Positions 19,960 through 31,040 of a stretch of 64,000 nt of DNA are shown here, one piece after another (position 1 is the stretch's first letter; every line of letters starts with the position of its first letter). Under the pieces are notes generated by a model. That model searched no databases, was not told where the DNA came from, and worked only from the letters and a program-made list of their open reading frames with translations. The stretch is from Typha latifolia. Taxonomy: Eukaryota; Streptophyta; Magnoliopsida; Poales; Typhaceae. The position numbers and the translations under genes are program-made. The stretch covers positions 6,893,188 through 6,957,187 of the forward strand of contig CM034101.1 of assembly GCA_019914945.1 (NCBI GenBank), read 5' to 3'.

Positions 19960-22184
19960 AATACTGATAAAGGATAAGTGCATTTTCATCATTATCATTA
20001 TTATATGTTTATCTTTACTTATCTATTTATTATTTTATTTTATTTTCTGTTATTACAATATTAGTTTATTATGAACTGGTTTATGTACAAGATCGTCCTA
20101 TTGAACGAGACTCCACCAGCGCGATGATGCATGGGACGAAATCTATGTGGCCTTATTATCTCTGAAGAGAATATTAGTTTACAGATCTCATCCCATTAAT
20201 TATTGCAAAGTTCGTACTCGTATGGTGAGCATCGAATTCTGCATCCCACCAACTAATTAGTTCAAACCTGAAATGGCACCAAAGCAAATTAATTAAGGCT
20301 CGTTAGCTTTTGGTGCAGCATCAGCTTGGAGCAGAGTAATGAATGACAAAAGAACATGAGATGCTGTGGAGCACTTTGGGTTTCACGGCGATCATTTCAC
20401 TTTCCAGAGTTGGCGCTTGGCTCGATAGTATGGTCCTAAACTCCTCATAAAGCACACACACTTTGCCTATCGCCGTATGCACAGTATAATTATATCTCGT
20501 CATTCCTCTCTATAACCAACATCGATCATTTTGTCTTCCTTATATATATATATATATATATATATATCTGCGCTCTTTCATCCTTCTTTCCCTAAGCATA
20601 TGGGAAATGCGGTCAAAGCTCTCTTGCTTTGTGCGAATATATAATCGAGTCCCGAGCCATCATTTCCTAAAGATGGATCAATTTACACCAAAAGAAGGGA
20701 AGGTTTGATTTGTCTTAGTAGATCATTTGATCACATGCCCTTTACAGGGCTAGCTTACATCACCATGAGGACACTGTGATGCAAAAATATGATGAGCTCG
20801 GTCACATAAGGAGGAATCTAATTGAGAACCCAACATGGCATTGGCACCTTAGCAGCTTTCTATTCCTTTTTTTATGCTTTTAATCCGTTTCTTTCTGTAA
20901 GCTCAGAAGAACAGCATGAGAAAACCACGTGAGGCTGTTCTTCAAACACCGAGCAATGGCATGGGGTCCATGGTTGTTGTGCTTTTACTATCAAGATTTT
21001 TTCACTTTCGTTGCAGGTTAAAATAAATCTCTTTCTAAATTATAATTGATTCTTTTTAAAAAAAAATCATAATTGAAAAACTTTTACGGACAGTCTAAAG
21101 TATGACTTTCAAAGTTAATATCGTCTAGTTAAATGGAAAACAATTTTAATTCGGAAAAAGAAAACCAAACGCATCAAGCAAATTAATAAACATGATTTTT
21201 TAGGTAGGAAAATTTCTATCGCACCACCAATTCTTTCTAAGAAACAAAATTAATGTATTATAAATGTAGATATCAGATATGATTACAACCAATTTCACCG
21301 CTCGACACCCACAATTAATCGTTGATGTTAGTCAATTTTGTATAATTGCAAGTTCATACGCCCAAAATAATTTGAAATATATTGTACAATTTAGATTTAA
21401 TGTTAAGTCAAGAAATATTCATGAGAACAAGATTGATGAATAGTCAAGAAATCAAGTCAAAATAGCTTTCAGTTTTTGTAGGCTGGGTGTGCACCTAGAA
21501 TTGTGTGGTGTGCATCTCCGATCAAATTTAACATAAAAGACCTTATGTTTTTTAGAACTGGGTGAGCACCCGGTAAGTCAGGTGCTCACCGAATAATCTG
21601 ATCAAAAATAAAAACTCTTAAAAATAATTCAAATTTTGGTGATTTTTTATAGGACTCTCCTAATACGAAGTAGATAAGTTCCTCACCAAGTGAACTAGAT
21701 GTAGAGAGTGAGGAATCCATCCAAGAAAGAATTCAAAGCAATTTAAGTTAAACATAGATAGTTATTTAGCTCCCTCATATTGTTAATTTCCTATTACTGA
21801 ACTGCTCACATTTGATGCGAACCGAGTCAGATCGGAACACATCAAAGGGAGATTAGGCTCAATAGATTGAGTCTAATTATCCTATCTAGTTATTTGGTTT
21901 AGTTAGAGTCTTAGTAGGTTAGGATTTTATTTAATTAGCTAAATTCAACTATGTGTAATTTCAGAAAACTATTCGTAGAATATTCTACACAAATCCAAAT
22001 GATACGAAACTAGTCGAATAAGGTCACCAACCTCCATATCTACAACTTTCATATTCATAACTTCTCTAGATACAAAAACTATCTGCGACAAAATAAAAGC
22101 TTAATTCGAGAGTTAATCCGAGAAGATAAGGAAGATTGGTTTAGTTGGTTTGTTATGATTTTAACTTAGTTATTGATTTGTTAG
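19960..22184. other. Host sequence without recognisable genes
   Basis: AT-rich unique-looking DNA. A (TA)n tract lies at 20541-20567. The 20280-20960 part is less AT-rich and might be an exon or transcript of a host gene, but no frame over 60 codons has recognisable content and I saw no convincing precursor hairpin. It ends where a TGTAACG LTR terminus begins. Confidence 0.4.
20541..20567. repeat. (TA)n microsatellite
   Basis: About 13 uninterrupted TA units. Confidence 0.9.
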
Positions 22185-23385
22185 TGTAACGCCCCCCCCA
22201 CCCCGCCCGACACGGGCACGTGCACGCCCATGCGCCCACACGGCACATGCGGCGCACGCGACAGGTCGAGCGGGGCCTGTCACGCACAAATACTCTCCTG
22301 TGCACATATAATCATGACATCATCAAATAAAACCTGCTAACCTATCCATGATCACATAATCCATCACCAAATAAATCATACTCTTAACTGAATAAACCTG
22401 TTAACATATGAATATCAAAGTCCACAATAATATACACTAGACCGCTATATAATCTGGCAGGACCCACACAGGCCACAACAAACCATCAAGATACAACTAA
22501 AATAACTAATACAAGAGTACACTATGATTCGACCTGTATTATACAAATCATCGTCTAATACAAAAGAGTACAAATATCAAATACTGGTACAACTCAATGT
22601 TTATATAAACTATTATCTATACCATCTCGCGTCTATAGCTCACCTCATCATTGCTCTAAAATATCTTCTCAAGTCGCTATCATGTACCATGTATCTAAGG
22701 GGTTAGAAGAGAAATAAAGAAAGTCATGAGCAAAAGGCTCAGTGAATAGACCTTACCCCGAATCAGTGATGCCAAACAGAGAGTAAATCATGTACTGTAT
22801 AATATGAATCAGAAAGCAACATTATGTCATGAATGAGTATATGAATGTATCCTCAATAATACATAAATGAAAAGTAGATAATATGTCATACTGATAAAAG
22901 TATACAATCCTCGACAATAAATAAATAAATCTCCATGTCATACGATCATCATAACTCTCTATCAAATATGACACATGATGCATGCCGACCATGACCATGC
23001 TATGATATCAAATGCAACCATATATGATATATATTGATCACTCGATAATCAAGTAATCAGATGATAATGAAATTATATGCATTTCTCAACATCTCAATCA
23101 TCAATGTTATCTCTATATGTCATCATCATACTAGACTACTGTGCACAGTCAACACCCGGTACCCAGTCTCAACATCATGCCCGAAGGCTCAGAGCATACT
23201 CTGCCATCTGCAAGGAGTATCTCAAATATAATCATACCCTGCCATCCGCTAAGGGTATCAACATCCATTCAGATCGAGCACCCTTCTAGCTGATAGAAAT
23301 CTCGTGAGGATAACTTGCCATATATGCCCTGGCGAATGGCATGTGTCCGAATGTCTGCTGCGCACATTAACATATTGCACCTAGA
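22185..23385 (-). mobile_element. Family E (Tekay-type) LTR, 3' portion
   Basis: It begins TGTAACGCCCC, which on the minus strand is the LTR end. It is homologous over its whole length to 35587-36760 and inverted relative to 29899-30463 and 58450-59667. It includes the GC-rich terminal block, the stretch ending in the CACTGAGCC-type motif, and two hairpin units (23196-23220, 23234-23258). It is cut at about 23385, where family D gag begins. Confidence 0.7.
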
Positions 23386-23744
23386 CCTGTGGGATATTGG
23401 TTCGGTGTGGTCCCACCACTAATCCTTCTTGAGGCACCAATCTTGTTGAGGAGATGACAAAGCCGATCGGTTCATGACATAGCCGATCGGTTCATGACAT
23501 ATTCCTTTAGAGCATTATGATCATTCTGCATTGCATCAACTATATGCAGCAATGTTTGGAACATGCCCCTAAGTTCATCCGCCAAGCCCATATTCACACC
23601 CATAGACGTTGGTTGACTCAGTTCTGTCGTTGTCGCTTCAAAGGAATCGGCCTCATGATTAGGGTTATCATGAATTGAGTCTTCCTTTGTCGGTGTGTTC
23701 TCTATTGATCTCCTTATTGATGTCATCTTCCTTGTTTCAACCAT
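23386..23744 (-). pseudogene. Family D gag N-terminus (element D1)
   Basis: The ATG at 23744 starts MVETRKMTSIRRSIE. A 90-codon frame ends at 23472, and homology to the gag of element H (60071-60400) continues in another frame to about 23386. The segment holds an acidic Ser/Thr-rich N-terminus and the helix LADELRGMFQTLLHIVDAMQ. A 20-bp direct duplication (AGCCGATCGGTTCATGACAT) at 23460-23501 has shifted the frame. The rest of gag is replaced by the family E LTR. Confidence 0.7.
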
Positions 23745-23774
23745 TAATCTCCATGGATGTATAAGGTTAACCTG

Positions 23775-23787
23775 GCTCTGATACCAA
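23775..23787 (-). other. PBS of element D1
   Basis: On the minus strand TTGGTATCAGAGCC directly follows the LTR end. Confidence 0.75.
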
Positions 23788-24587
23788 TGATAGGCTATGG
23801 AACAATTCCTTCAAGATTTGGATTTATTGTAGGAAGTAGTTCGTGCAACCGAGGGAAAATATTTATCAAATATTTATCTTTAGTCATAAAATTACGAAAC
23901 AAAGTGGAATCGATCCATACTCTTTGCATATTCAAACTGCAATTGGGACAAAAATACAATATAGTGTGTATAATGGTAGTGATGACGGGTGTAGTGGATC
24001 TTAGGGATATAGATGTATGGAGATGAGGGTGGATTGTCGATGTAGTTTAAGGGATAAAGATGAAAAGGAAGAAGAGGTCGAGATCCCTAGAAAGAGGAAG
24101 GGTTCGATAGATGAGGGAGATTAGAAGTTAGGAGAGACCTTACTAATAATAAAGGTGGTAGGTTAGTGAAGAGGGAGGAGGGAGATTTGGGTAGAGAGAA
24201 GATAGAGAGGCAACAAACAATATTCTAATAGCATAATGATTTTGGCTACCATCCACACCTTTATAGAGGTTAGCCAACAAGCCAAAATAATAATTATTGA
24301 CCCTAATTCTAGTAGACTCCCGCCGATTGTGTTTGAATGCACCCAATCGTGTTTGAACGCATAAAAGGCATTCTCTGTCAATACGAACATGATGCAGGTG
24401 TTCGAACGCATCCGACTATGTTCAAACACAAATTTTGCATTCTCTATTTCTATGAACCTGATGCAGGCATTTGCAAAGGCATTCTAACGCACGCCCCCAA
24501 CCATGTTCGAATGTGACCTACAAAAAATTTATTTTAATAAAAGCACATAACTAATGCAATAAGAAAAGACTCTAACTAAGTATATCA
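23788..24587 (-). mobile_element. Family D LTR with internal sequence on both sides
   Basis: Complete 800-bp D LTR (minus strand: TGATATACTTAGTTAGAGTC at 24587 through CCATAGCCTATCA at 23788). It has a decayed TTCGAA array (24325-24525) and a TATA box (24259-24266). Left of it come PBS and gag, as for a 5' LTR. Right of it (24588-24681) comes pol 3'-end sequence, as for a 3' LTR. One LTR shared by two internal regions implies tandem elements or LTR-LTR recombination. Confidence 0.75.
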
Positions 24588-24681
24588 GCCACCACGCTTC
24601 CCCTACCTTGTCCTCAGGGTGTAAAGTTGGGGAAACACTCCAAGATATTCGTCTCTAACTCTCATGTTGCATCATCGGAGT
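24588..24681 (-). pseudogene. Family D pol 3' end fragment
   Basis: Minus-strand sequence matching the end of the D chromodomain region and the purine-rich tract before the 3' LTR (compare 31041-31140). It is truncated by element C. Confidence 0.6.
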
Positions 24682-25205
24682 TTAGAAGCGGCGTCGCCGG
24701 GGATTGAGGGAACGGGAGCGAAGAAGACGAAGGAGGCAAGGCAAAACTCAATCTCAATAATCAATAATAATTTTGGTTGCCCTACACATCCTTTTATAGG
24801 CTAACCAACAACTCACATTAACCCTAAAACACAATTTTCGCCGACCGCGTTCGAACTCGCCCGACCGCATTCGAACGCACCGAATTAGCTCTTCTAGATT
24901 TGCGAACGCGATGCAAGCGTTCGAACGCGTGATCGAACGCGCCTGTCGGTATTTGCGAAAGCGATGCAGGCGTTCACAGTGCGTTCGAACGCGGTACATT
25001 CTCTTCACCACGTTCACAACCCCGTTCACAAACCGCGTTCGAACTCACTCCACCCGCGTTCAAACGCGACTTACAGAAAACTTATTTTAATGGAAATTAA
25101 ACACTAAAACATGAAGCAAAAACACTCCTAAAGTGAATCCATGCTCGAGACGACGTCGGTGAAGTCCGAATCGTATCAATCCACCACGCTTTCACAACCT
25201 TGTCC

Positions 25206-25823
25206 TCAAGGTTTGAAGTTCGGAAAGCGATCCATGATATCTGACTCTAGCTCCCAGGTAGACTCGTCAGTAGGTTTGCCTAGCCACTCAATTAGCACTT
25301 CAGTCTCTAATCTGGTCCCATGGCGTCTTCTCCTGCGGCCTAATACTCGGACCGATTCAGTGGGGCCATCTTCCTCCATTAGTTCGGGTAAGGCCGAACC
25401 CACCACATGGTTAGGCCCGATCTGGTCCTTCAATGCTGATACATGGAAGACCGGATGTATCCTGGTTCCTTCAGGTAGGTTCAACCGGTAAGCTACTGGA
25501 CCGATTCGTTGTAGCACTCGGTACGGACCGTAGTACTTGTAACCCAACTTTTGGTTCAAAATTGGTCTCAATGTGGATTGCCGATACGGTTGAGCTCGAA
25601 CGAACACCAATTGATCCACCTCACATTCTCGCTCACGTCGGCCTTTGTCATGAGTTTTCTTCATACGGTTTTGGGCTGTGGCTAGGTAAGTCTTGAGCCG
25701 TCTCAATGTTTCATCTCGATCAGCCAGCTCCAAGTCAAGCTCGGTCCTATCCGCCGTTGCGAGTCTATCATAGGCACACAAGATAGGGGGAGTGCGCCCA
25801 TAAACCGCCTCCAAAGGGTTCAT
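25206..25823 (-). CDS. Element C: integrase C-terminal region with chromodomain, open frame
   Basis: The 205 codons start at MNPLEAVYGRTPP, the block just after the integrase catalytic core. The tail follows (LKTYLATAQNRMKKTHDKGR; VFVRAQPYRQSTL; YYGPYRVLQRIGPVAYRLNL; IHPVFHVSALK) and then a chromodomain ending VLIEWLGKPTDESTWELE and FPNFKP. Chromodomains on integrases direct insertion to particular chromatin and define chromoviruses. The frame is free of stops but lacks the DDE residues, so it cannot work as an integrase alone. It is the only full copy of this domain of the B/C/F/G family in the window, and it shows what B, F and G have lost. Confidence 0.85.
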   Translation of the reverse strand: MNPLEAVYGRTPPILCAYDRLATADRTELDLELADRDETLRRLKTYLATAQNRMKKTHDKGRRERECEVDQLVFVRAQPYRQSTLRPILNQKLGYKYYGPYRVLQRIGPVAYRLNLPEGTRIHPVFHVSALKDQIGPNHVVGSALPELMEEDGPTESVRVLGRRRRRHGTRLETEVLIEWLGKPTDESTWELESDIMDRFPNFKP

Positions 25824-25910
25824 CCTCAGTCGAGCTTGGATACTTGTACTCCTACTAGCCCAAGGTGGAATTCGGATCCATCTACATTGAGTCCACTTGG
25901 TCTCGGGTGG

Positions 25911-26311
25911 TCAAACCACTTGACTCAATGTCAGTTCAGCAATAGTAATCTGGTACATCCGATTGCGCTCGGGAGGTCGAGTTAGATGTAGTTGGTGGAT
26001 CCAGATTAGTTCCTCCCAATGACTCGAGTTAGGTTCAGCGACAGCCATTTGCATTAGTAGAGCTCGGTCCCCTGCACAAGGAAAGCTCACAAGTGGTTGC
26101 AATGTCAGCCCTTGTCGCGGTTGATTTCCATCCAGCAGCACCCTTCGTCCATTCCTCCGAAATGTCAGTGTGAGGTTTGAGAAATCAAATGTTACGAGCC
26201 CCAAGCTTTGAAGCCATTGAGTCCCCAAAACAATGTCGGCACCTCGCAAGGCCAACGGATAAAGATCTAATGTGAAAGTTTGGCCTTGCACCTTCAATTC
26301 CACCTGGTCAA
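25911..26311 (-). pseudogene. Element C: protease C-terminal fragment
   Basis: This is the part VELKVQGQTFTLDLYPLALR, then GADIVLGTQWLQSLG and TFDFSNLTLTFRRNGR, closely matching B (16104-16457) and F (46982-47300). The catalytic DTG part is absent, replaced on its N-terminal side by the unassigned segment. It is in frame with that segment (open from 26951), so a fusion protein could be read. Confidence 0.75.
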
Positions 26312-27515
26312 GCCCAACAATGTAGCCTTCTTGAAATTCTAACCACTTAGAGTCTTCAAAAAAATTTGAAATCCCTAATCTTTCTCTCATAGTTCCATCT
26401 TCATCAGCCATTGCCATAGGAGTTGCCTTAGCACGTGGCAGCCTTGGATGAGTAGTGACCACCTCCAGTAGTTGCTTTAGTAGGGTTCCCGACGGTGTGG
26501 CAGTAGTCGGCGGCGATGGAAGGCCGAAGTTGGCCCAAAAAATAAAATCTTCAGGTCCTTCTCTGTCCCGTTGCAGCCATGGCAAGGAGCCTTTGGTCAT
26601 CCGGAATACTACAATAGTTGCTGGTGAGGCCCCTCTTGGGGTGGCGACGGTTGACTGCTGTGGAAGGCTGAGGTTGACAAAAACAAAATCTTCATCTCCT
26701 TCTTCATTTTGTCGTAGCCATGGCAGGGAGCTTTCGATCGTTTGGGTGAGAAAATCATTAGCCCACAAGGTCTTTACGAGGCTGTCAGAGGCTGGTGCTG
26801 CCGTGGTTGGAAGATTGCGGCCTTCTCCATCGAGTTGTAGCTCGATAGGGAGCTGCAACGTCATCGCCGATGATGGCACTATCGCAGTCGACTGTCGATT
26901 GACCGAGGAGAATGGTGGAAGGTCACTAGAGGCCATACATGATTTCTTCATAGTTGCCGACTATTTGTGGTTGCAAATGAAGGTGGTGTAAGGCGGCCCA
27001 AGTGCTGGAACTTGCGGTTCTGGATCATCTCCCTCACCACTGATGAGGATTCCTGATGAGGAATATCCAGCAGCCACGTGTGGTTTTCCTCCATTCAACA
27101 GTGGTTCGCACGGTTGTCGACTTGTCGAAGAACTCCGTTCTGACATCAAAAGAACATTTCCAACCGTCGAGCTTGCCAAAGAAAACTGCTGCCTTGAAGC
27201 TAGACTCTTCGCTGTTTCTGTAGGGATCGGGAATGGTGCAGCCAGCCCTTCACAGTTTGTCGACGAGGTCTCTGGTGCATGGGAAGATGTGGAGGTTCCG
27301 AGGGCTGCTACAATGGTTGAGGATCCCATTCTAGCCGACAGCCGTTTGTTGCAGCTAACCATGGGTCGAGGTGTAGAAGCTCGATCTTGCCCGATAGCCG
27401 AACTCTCCCCAACTTTTGTGATGAACGGGGAGGCCGTGGAGGATGTTGGGTATGTTGCAGAGGGTTCCCCATGCTGCCTTGTGATTGCCCTGCTTGTTGA
27501 AGAAGGTTTCGGCCA
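26312..27515 (-). other. Unassigned coding-like segment inside element C
   Basis: This 1.2-kb segment lies between the gag N-terminus and the protease C-terminus and has no counterpart in B, F or G. It is open on the minus strand in two long frames (26961-27590, which begins in gag, and 25911-26951), separated by one stop. The second frame has an internal duplication: SLPWLRQNEEGDEDF... and SLPWLQRDREGPEDF..., each followed by a Leu-Ser/Pro-rich linker ending ATP(R/S)G. The rest is Ser/Thr/Pro-rich. It could be captured host sequence or a diverged gag from another lineage. No domain is recognised. The opposite strand is also open (26455-26991, 27043-27552), but the gag and protease junctions favour minus. 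Confidence 0.45.
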
Positions 27516-27734
27516 CGCCCGTATTTCCCACAGCATCTCTATCATCTTTTGATTATTGATGGCCATTTGTCTGGAAAGAGACCCCAACATGGCTTGAACA
27601 CTAGGTTCTTCCGTATTCCGATTAGATCGGGCGGTTCCACGGGTGGAAGTCCCCGCAACCGTTTCTCTCTCCTCTATTGGGATAATCTCTTCTTCATCAT
27701 CTCACCGTGCAGCCATGGATCTGGTTGTCGTCAT
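27516..27734 (-). pseudogene. Element C: GAG N-terminus
   Basis: MTTTRSMAAR is followed by TGA (from CGA), then DDEEE and LGSLSRQMAINNQKMIEML, matching gag of B and F. It ends about where the unassigned segment begins. Confidence 0.7.
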
Positions 27735-27775
27735 TGGAAGCGCTTGTCCGAGGAATGGTGGCTCTGATACCAAGC

Positions 27776-28757
27776 TGATTACGATCACGCCTCTGGCTAT
27801 GGAGCTCTGATACCAGCTTGATATGATCTCTCCTTTAACGCTAAAGATTGATCTTTTCTAATTCTCAGATCTGGACTAGATCTTGCACGGAACTTTTAAA
27901 TAAGATCCTGAAATATTCCGCCGTCGGATTGACGTGAAATTTTTATATGTTGTAGCCCCGGAAAAGAGCTTTCCAAAAAATCAAGTTTCAGGCGAATCGG
28001 AGTTGGGGATCTCGAGATATCGTTCGTTTAGTAGACGAACATCAGGATGCTCTGTTTTGGATCCGTGGATGGAGGCACGAGATCCTAGGTAATGGTGGAT
28101 GGTGGAGGACCGAGGTTAATGTGGTGGCACCCGGTGAAAAGTGATGGTGGAAGGGTTGTGGTTGATGGAAGGATTAGGGCAAGTGTGGGATAGATTGGAC
28201 GAAGGGGGAGAAGAGGGCCACCCCTAAGGGACTAGGGTGATTAGCCGGACGAGGGAGGTTAGAAGCGGCGTCGCCGGGGATTGAGAGAACGGGAGCGAAG
28301 AAGACGAAGGAGGCAAGGCAAAACTCAATCTCAATAATCAATAATAATTTTGGTTGCCCTACACATCCTTTTATAGGCTAACCAACAACTCACATTAACC
28401 CTAAAACACAATTTTCGCCGACCGCGTTCGAACTCGCCCGACCGCGTTCGAACGCACCGAATTAGCTCTTCTGGATTTGCGAACGCGATGCAAGCGTTCG
28501 AACGCATGATCGAACGCGCCTGTCGGTATTTGCGAACGTGATGCAGGCGTTCACAGTGCGTTCGAACGCACAGTACATTCTCTTCACCACGTTCACAACC
28601 CCGTTCACAAACCGCGTTCGAACTCACTCCACCCGCGTTCGAACGCGACTTACAGAAATTTTATTTTAATGGAAATTACACACTAAAACATGAAGCAAAA
28701 ACACTCCTAAAGTGAATCCATGCTCGAGACGACGTCGGTGAAGTCTGAATCATATCA
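27776..28757 (-). repeat. Element C 5' LTR
   Basis: 982 bp with the B-family termini, palindrome array (28420-28650), TATA box and GA/CT-rich leader. The PBS follows at 27760-27773 (minus strand TTGGTATCAGAGCC). Confidence 0.8.
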
Positions 28758-29092
28758 GCATAATAAATTTGGCTGCCATCCACATATTTATAAGGGCTAG
28801 CCAACAAGTCCTAAAATAATAAGTAACCCTAATTCTAGAGGATTCCCGCCGATCGCGTTGGAACGCGCCCGATCATGTTCGAACGCACAAAATACATTCC
28901 CTATATGTGCAAACACGATGCAGGCATTCGAACCCGCATTACGCGTTCTCTGTATTTGCGAACCAGATGCAAGCTTTCGTAAGGGCGTTCCAATGCGACC
29001 CCTCCTGCGTTCGACGCGACCTACTGAAATTTTATTTTAATGAAAATAAATAACTAATGCAATAAGAAAAGATCCTAACTAAGTGTATTAGC
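28758..29092 (-). mobile_element. Family D LTR fragment
   Basis: The U3 half of a D LTR: TATA-proximal part, palindrome array (28850-29015) and terminus GTGTATTA at 29092. The left half is lost where element C sits. Confidence 0.7.
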
Positions 29093-29898
29093 ACGCTTCC
29101 CCCACCTTGCCCTCATGGTGAAATGTCGGGGAAATGCTCCAAAATGTCAGTTTCCAACTCCCATGTCATCTCATCAGATGGCTTGCCAAGCCACTCAACT
29201 AGAATCTCCATCTCTAACCTGGTACCATGTCGTCGTCGACGCTTAGCAAGTACGTGAACTTGCTCTTTGATCTCTATCTCCTCCAATGGCTCCGGTAGAA
29301 TTGATCCAACGATTATATGATCTCTAATCCGCTCCCTCAGTAATAAAATATGAAAGACAGGATGCACTCTCGACCCCTCCGGTAACTCCAAACGATATCC
29401 AACTGGACCAATATGCTCCAATACCCAAAACGGACCAAAGTAGTGATGAGCTAACTTGTTGATACGGTTGCACCCTCACAAACACCCAACCTGCGATGTC
29501 GAACTCCTACTTCCTATGGCTACGATCATAAACTTGATTCATTCGGTTTTGAGCAAGTTTAAGATGAGCACGCAACCTCCTCAATGTGGCGTCTCTATCC
29601 ATCAACGCTAAGTCCACCTTCGTCCGATCTGCCGATGACACTAGATCATAAATGCATAATGTCGGAGCCGTGCGTCCATACAACAACTCAAATGGAATCA
29701 TGCCAATGTTGCTATGGTAGGCAATGTTGTAAGATCACTCTACCATAGTAAGAACTCCAACCATCGTCTCGGCATCTCTCCAACAAAACACCTCAAATAC
29801 TGCTCAATGCCTTGATTGACCACCTCAGTTTGACCGTCCATCTATGGATGGTAGGCTGAACTGAAATTCAATCGAGTCCCCTGCAATCTAAAAAACAC
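29093..29898 (-). pseudogene. Family D integrase C-terminus and chromodomain
   Basis: Minus-strand frames: 29421-29113 gives the integrase tail (GPVGYRLELPEGSRVHPVFH) and a chromodomain (EILVEWLGKPSDEMTWELE, ending FPDISP). 29701-29507 gives the preceding post-core block (FELLYGRTAPTLCIYD, RAHLKLAQNRM). Further core sequence continues in broken frames until about 29898, where a family E LTR piece starts. Frameshifts separate the parts. Confidence 0.75.
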
Positions 29899-30463
29899 CA
29901 TCCACTGAGTCTTTTGCTCATGACTTTCTTTATTTTTTTTCTAACCCTCTGAGATATGTGGTACATGATAGCGACTTGAGATATCCTAAGAAGATATTTT
30001 AGATTAATGAGGTGACCTATAGGTGCGAGTCGGTATAGATGATAGTTTGTATAGAAATTGAGTTGTATCATTGCTTGTTACATTTGTACTTTATTGTATC
30101 AGACGATGATTTGTATAGTACATGTCAAATTATAGTGCACTTGTGTATCAGTTGTTTAGTTGTATCTTGTTGGTTTGTTGTGGCCTGTGTGGGTTCTACC
30201 AGATTAGGTACTGGTCTAGTGTATATTATTTTGGAGTTGGATATTCATATGTTAACAGATTTATTTGGTTGATCGTATGATTTATTTGGTGTTGGATTAT
30301 GTGAGCATGGATATGTTAGTAGGTATTATTTGATGATCTCATGATCATATGTGCATAGGAGTGTATCTATGTGTGACTGGCCCCGCCTGTCCTGTCATGT
30401 CAACCGCACGTATCATGTGGGCGCGTGGGCGTGCACGTGCCCATGCGGGGCGGGGGCGTTATA
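29899..30463 (+). mobile_element. Family E LTR fragment, 3' end
   Basis: This is the inverted counterpart of 22185-22760, ending in the GC-rich block GCGGGGCGGGGGCGTTATA (terminus CGTTACA mutated). It is inserted between family D pieces. Confidence 0.7.
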
Positions 30464-31040
30464 GAACGATTCCTTTAAGATCTAGATTTATTACAGGAAT
30501 TAATCCGCGCAACCATGGGAAAATATTTACCAAATATTCTTCGATAATCAAAAAGCTACAAAACTAAGTGTATTAGATTTGTAATTTCCTGATCTACAAT
30601 TTTTTTATTTATGCCCTTCGCAGATTCAAACTGCAATTGGTACAAAAATATGAAAGAACGAGGATGATGGTGGTGGTGACGAGTGGTGTGGATGTTAGGG
30701 TTATGGATGATTATGGAGATGAAGGTGGAAGGTGGATGTTGTTGCGGGATATAGACGAAGGGGAAGAAGTGGTCGAGATCCCAAGAAAGAGGGAGAAATC
30801 GACAGTCGAGGGAGATTAGAAGTTAGGAGAAACCTTACCAATGATAGAGGTGGAAAAATGGTGTAGAGGAGGGAGAGAGATTAGAGAGATGATAGGAGGC
30901 AAGAAATTAATAATCCAATAGCATTATGAATTTGGCTGGCATGCTTCCCCCACCTATGTTTGAACGTGGCCTACAAAAATTTTATTTTAATGAAAATAAA
31001 TAACTAATGCAATAAGAAAAGATCCTAACTAAGTGTATCA
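30464..31040 (-). mobile_element. Family D LTR, 3' LTR of element D0 (truncated)
   Basis: D LTR lacking its first few bases on the left and most of the palindrome array. It ends at GTGTATCA (31040). Pol of D0 follows to the right, so on the minus strand this is the 3' LTR. Confidence 0.75.

Larger units (their letters stand above)
24682..28757 (-). mobile_element. Element C: rearranged Reina-like element (chromodomain kept, RT lost)
   Basis: It belongs to the same LTR family as B. The 5' LTR is 27776-28757 (982 bp, full). The 3' LTR is truncated (24682-25178). The internal part carries the gag start, a 1.2-kb segment unlike gag, a protease C-terminus, then the integrase C-terminus with chromodomain. 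RT and RNase H are absent. It lies within family D LTR/pol sequence on both sides. No target duplication can be checked because the left end is lost. Confidence 0.75.

Noticed and set aside
20310..20350. GTGCAGCATCAGCTTGGAG as part of a miR172-type precursor
   Set aside because: It matches only part of the miR172 star region, and no complementary arm is found nearby.
22185..23385. CRISPR-like or satellite array
   Set aside because: The repeats are two hairpin units and general LTR sequence. There is no regular repeat-spacer pattern.
26455..27552. Plus-strand frames of 178 and 169 codons in element C
   Set aside because: The minus strand joins gag on one side and protease on the other in frame, so the plus frames are more likely shadows. 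The point is not fully settled.
24682..28757. Element C as an intact autonomous retrotransposon
   Set aside because: It lacks the gag core, RT and RNase H, and its 3' LTR is truncated, despite long open frames.
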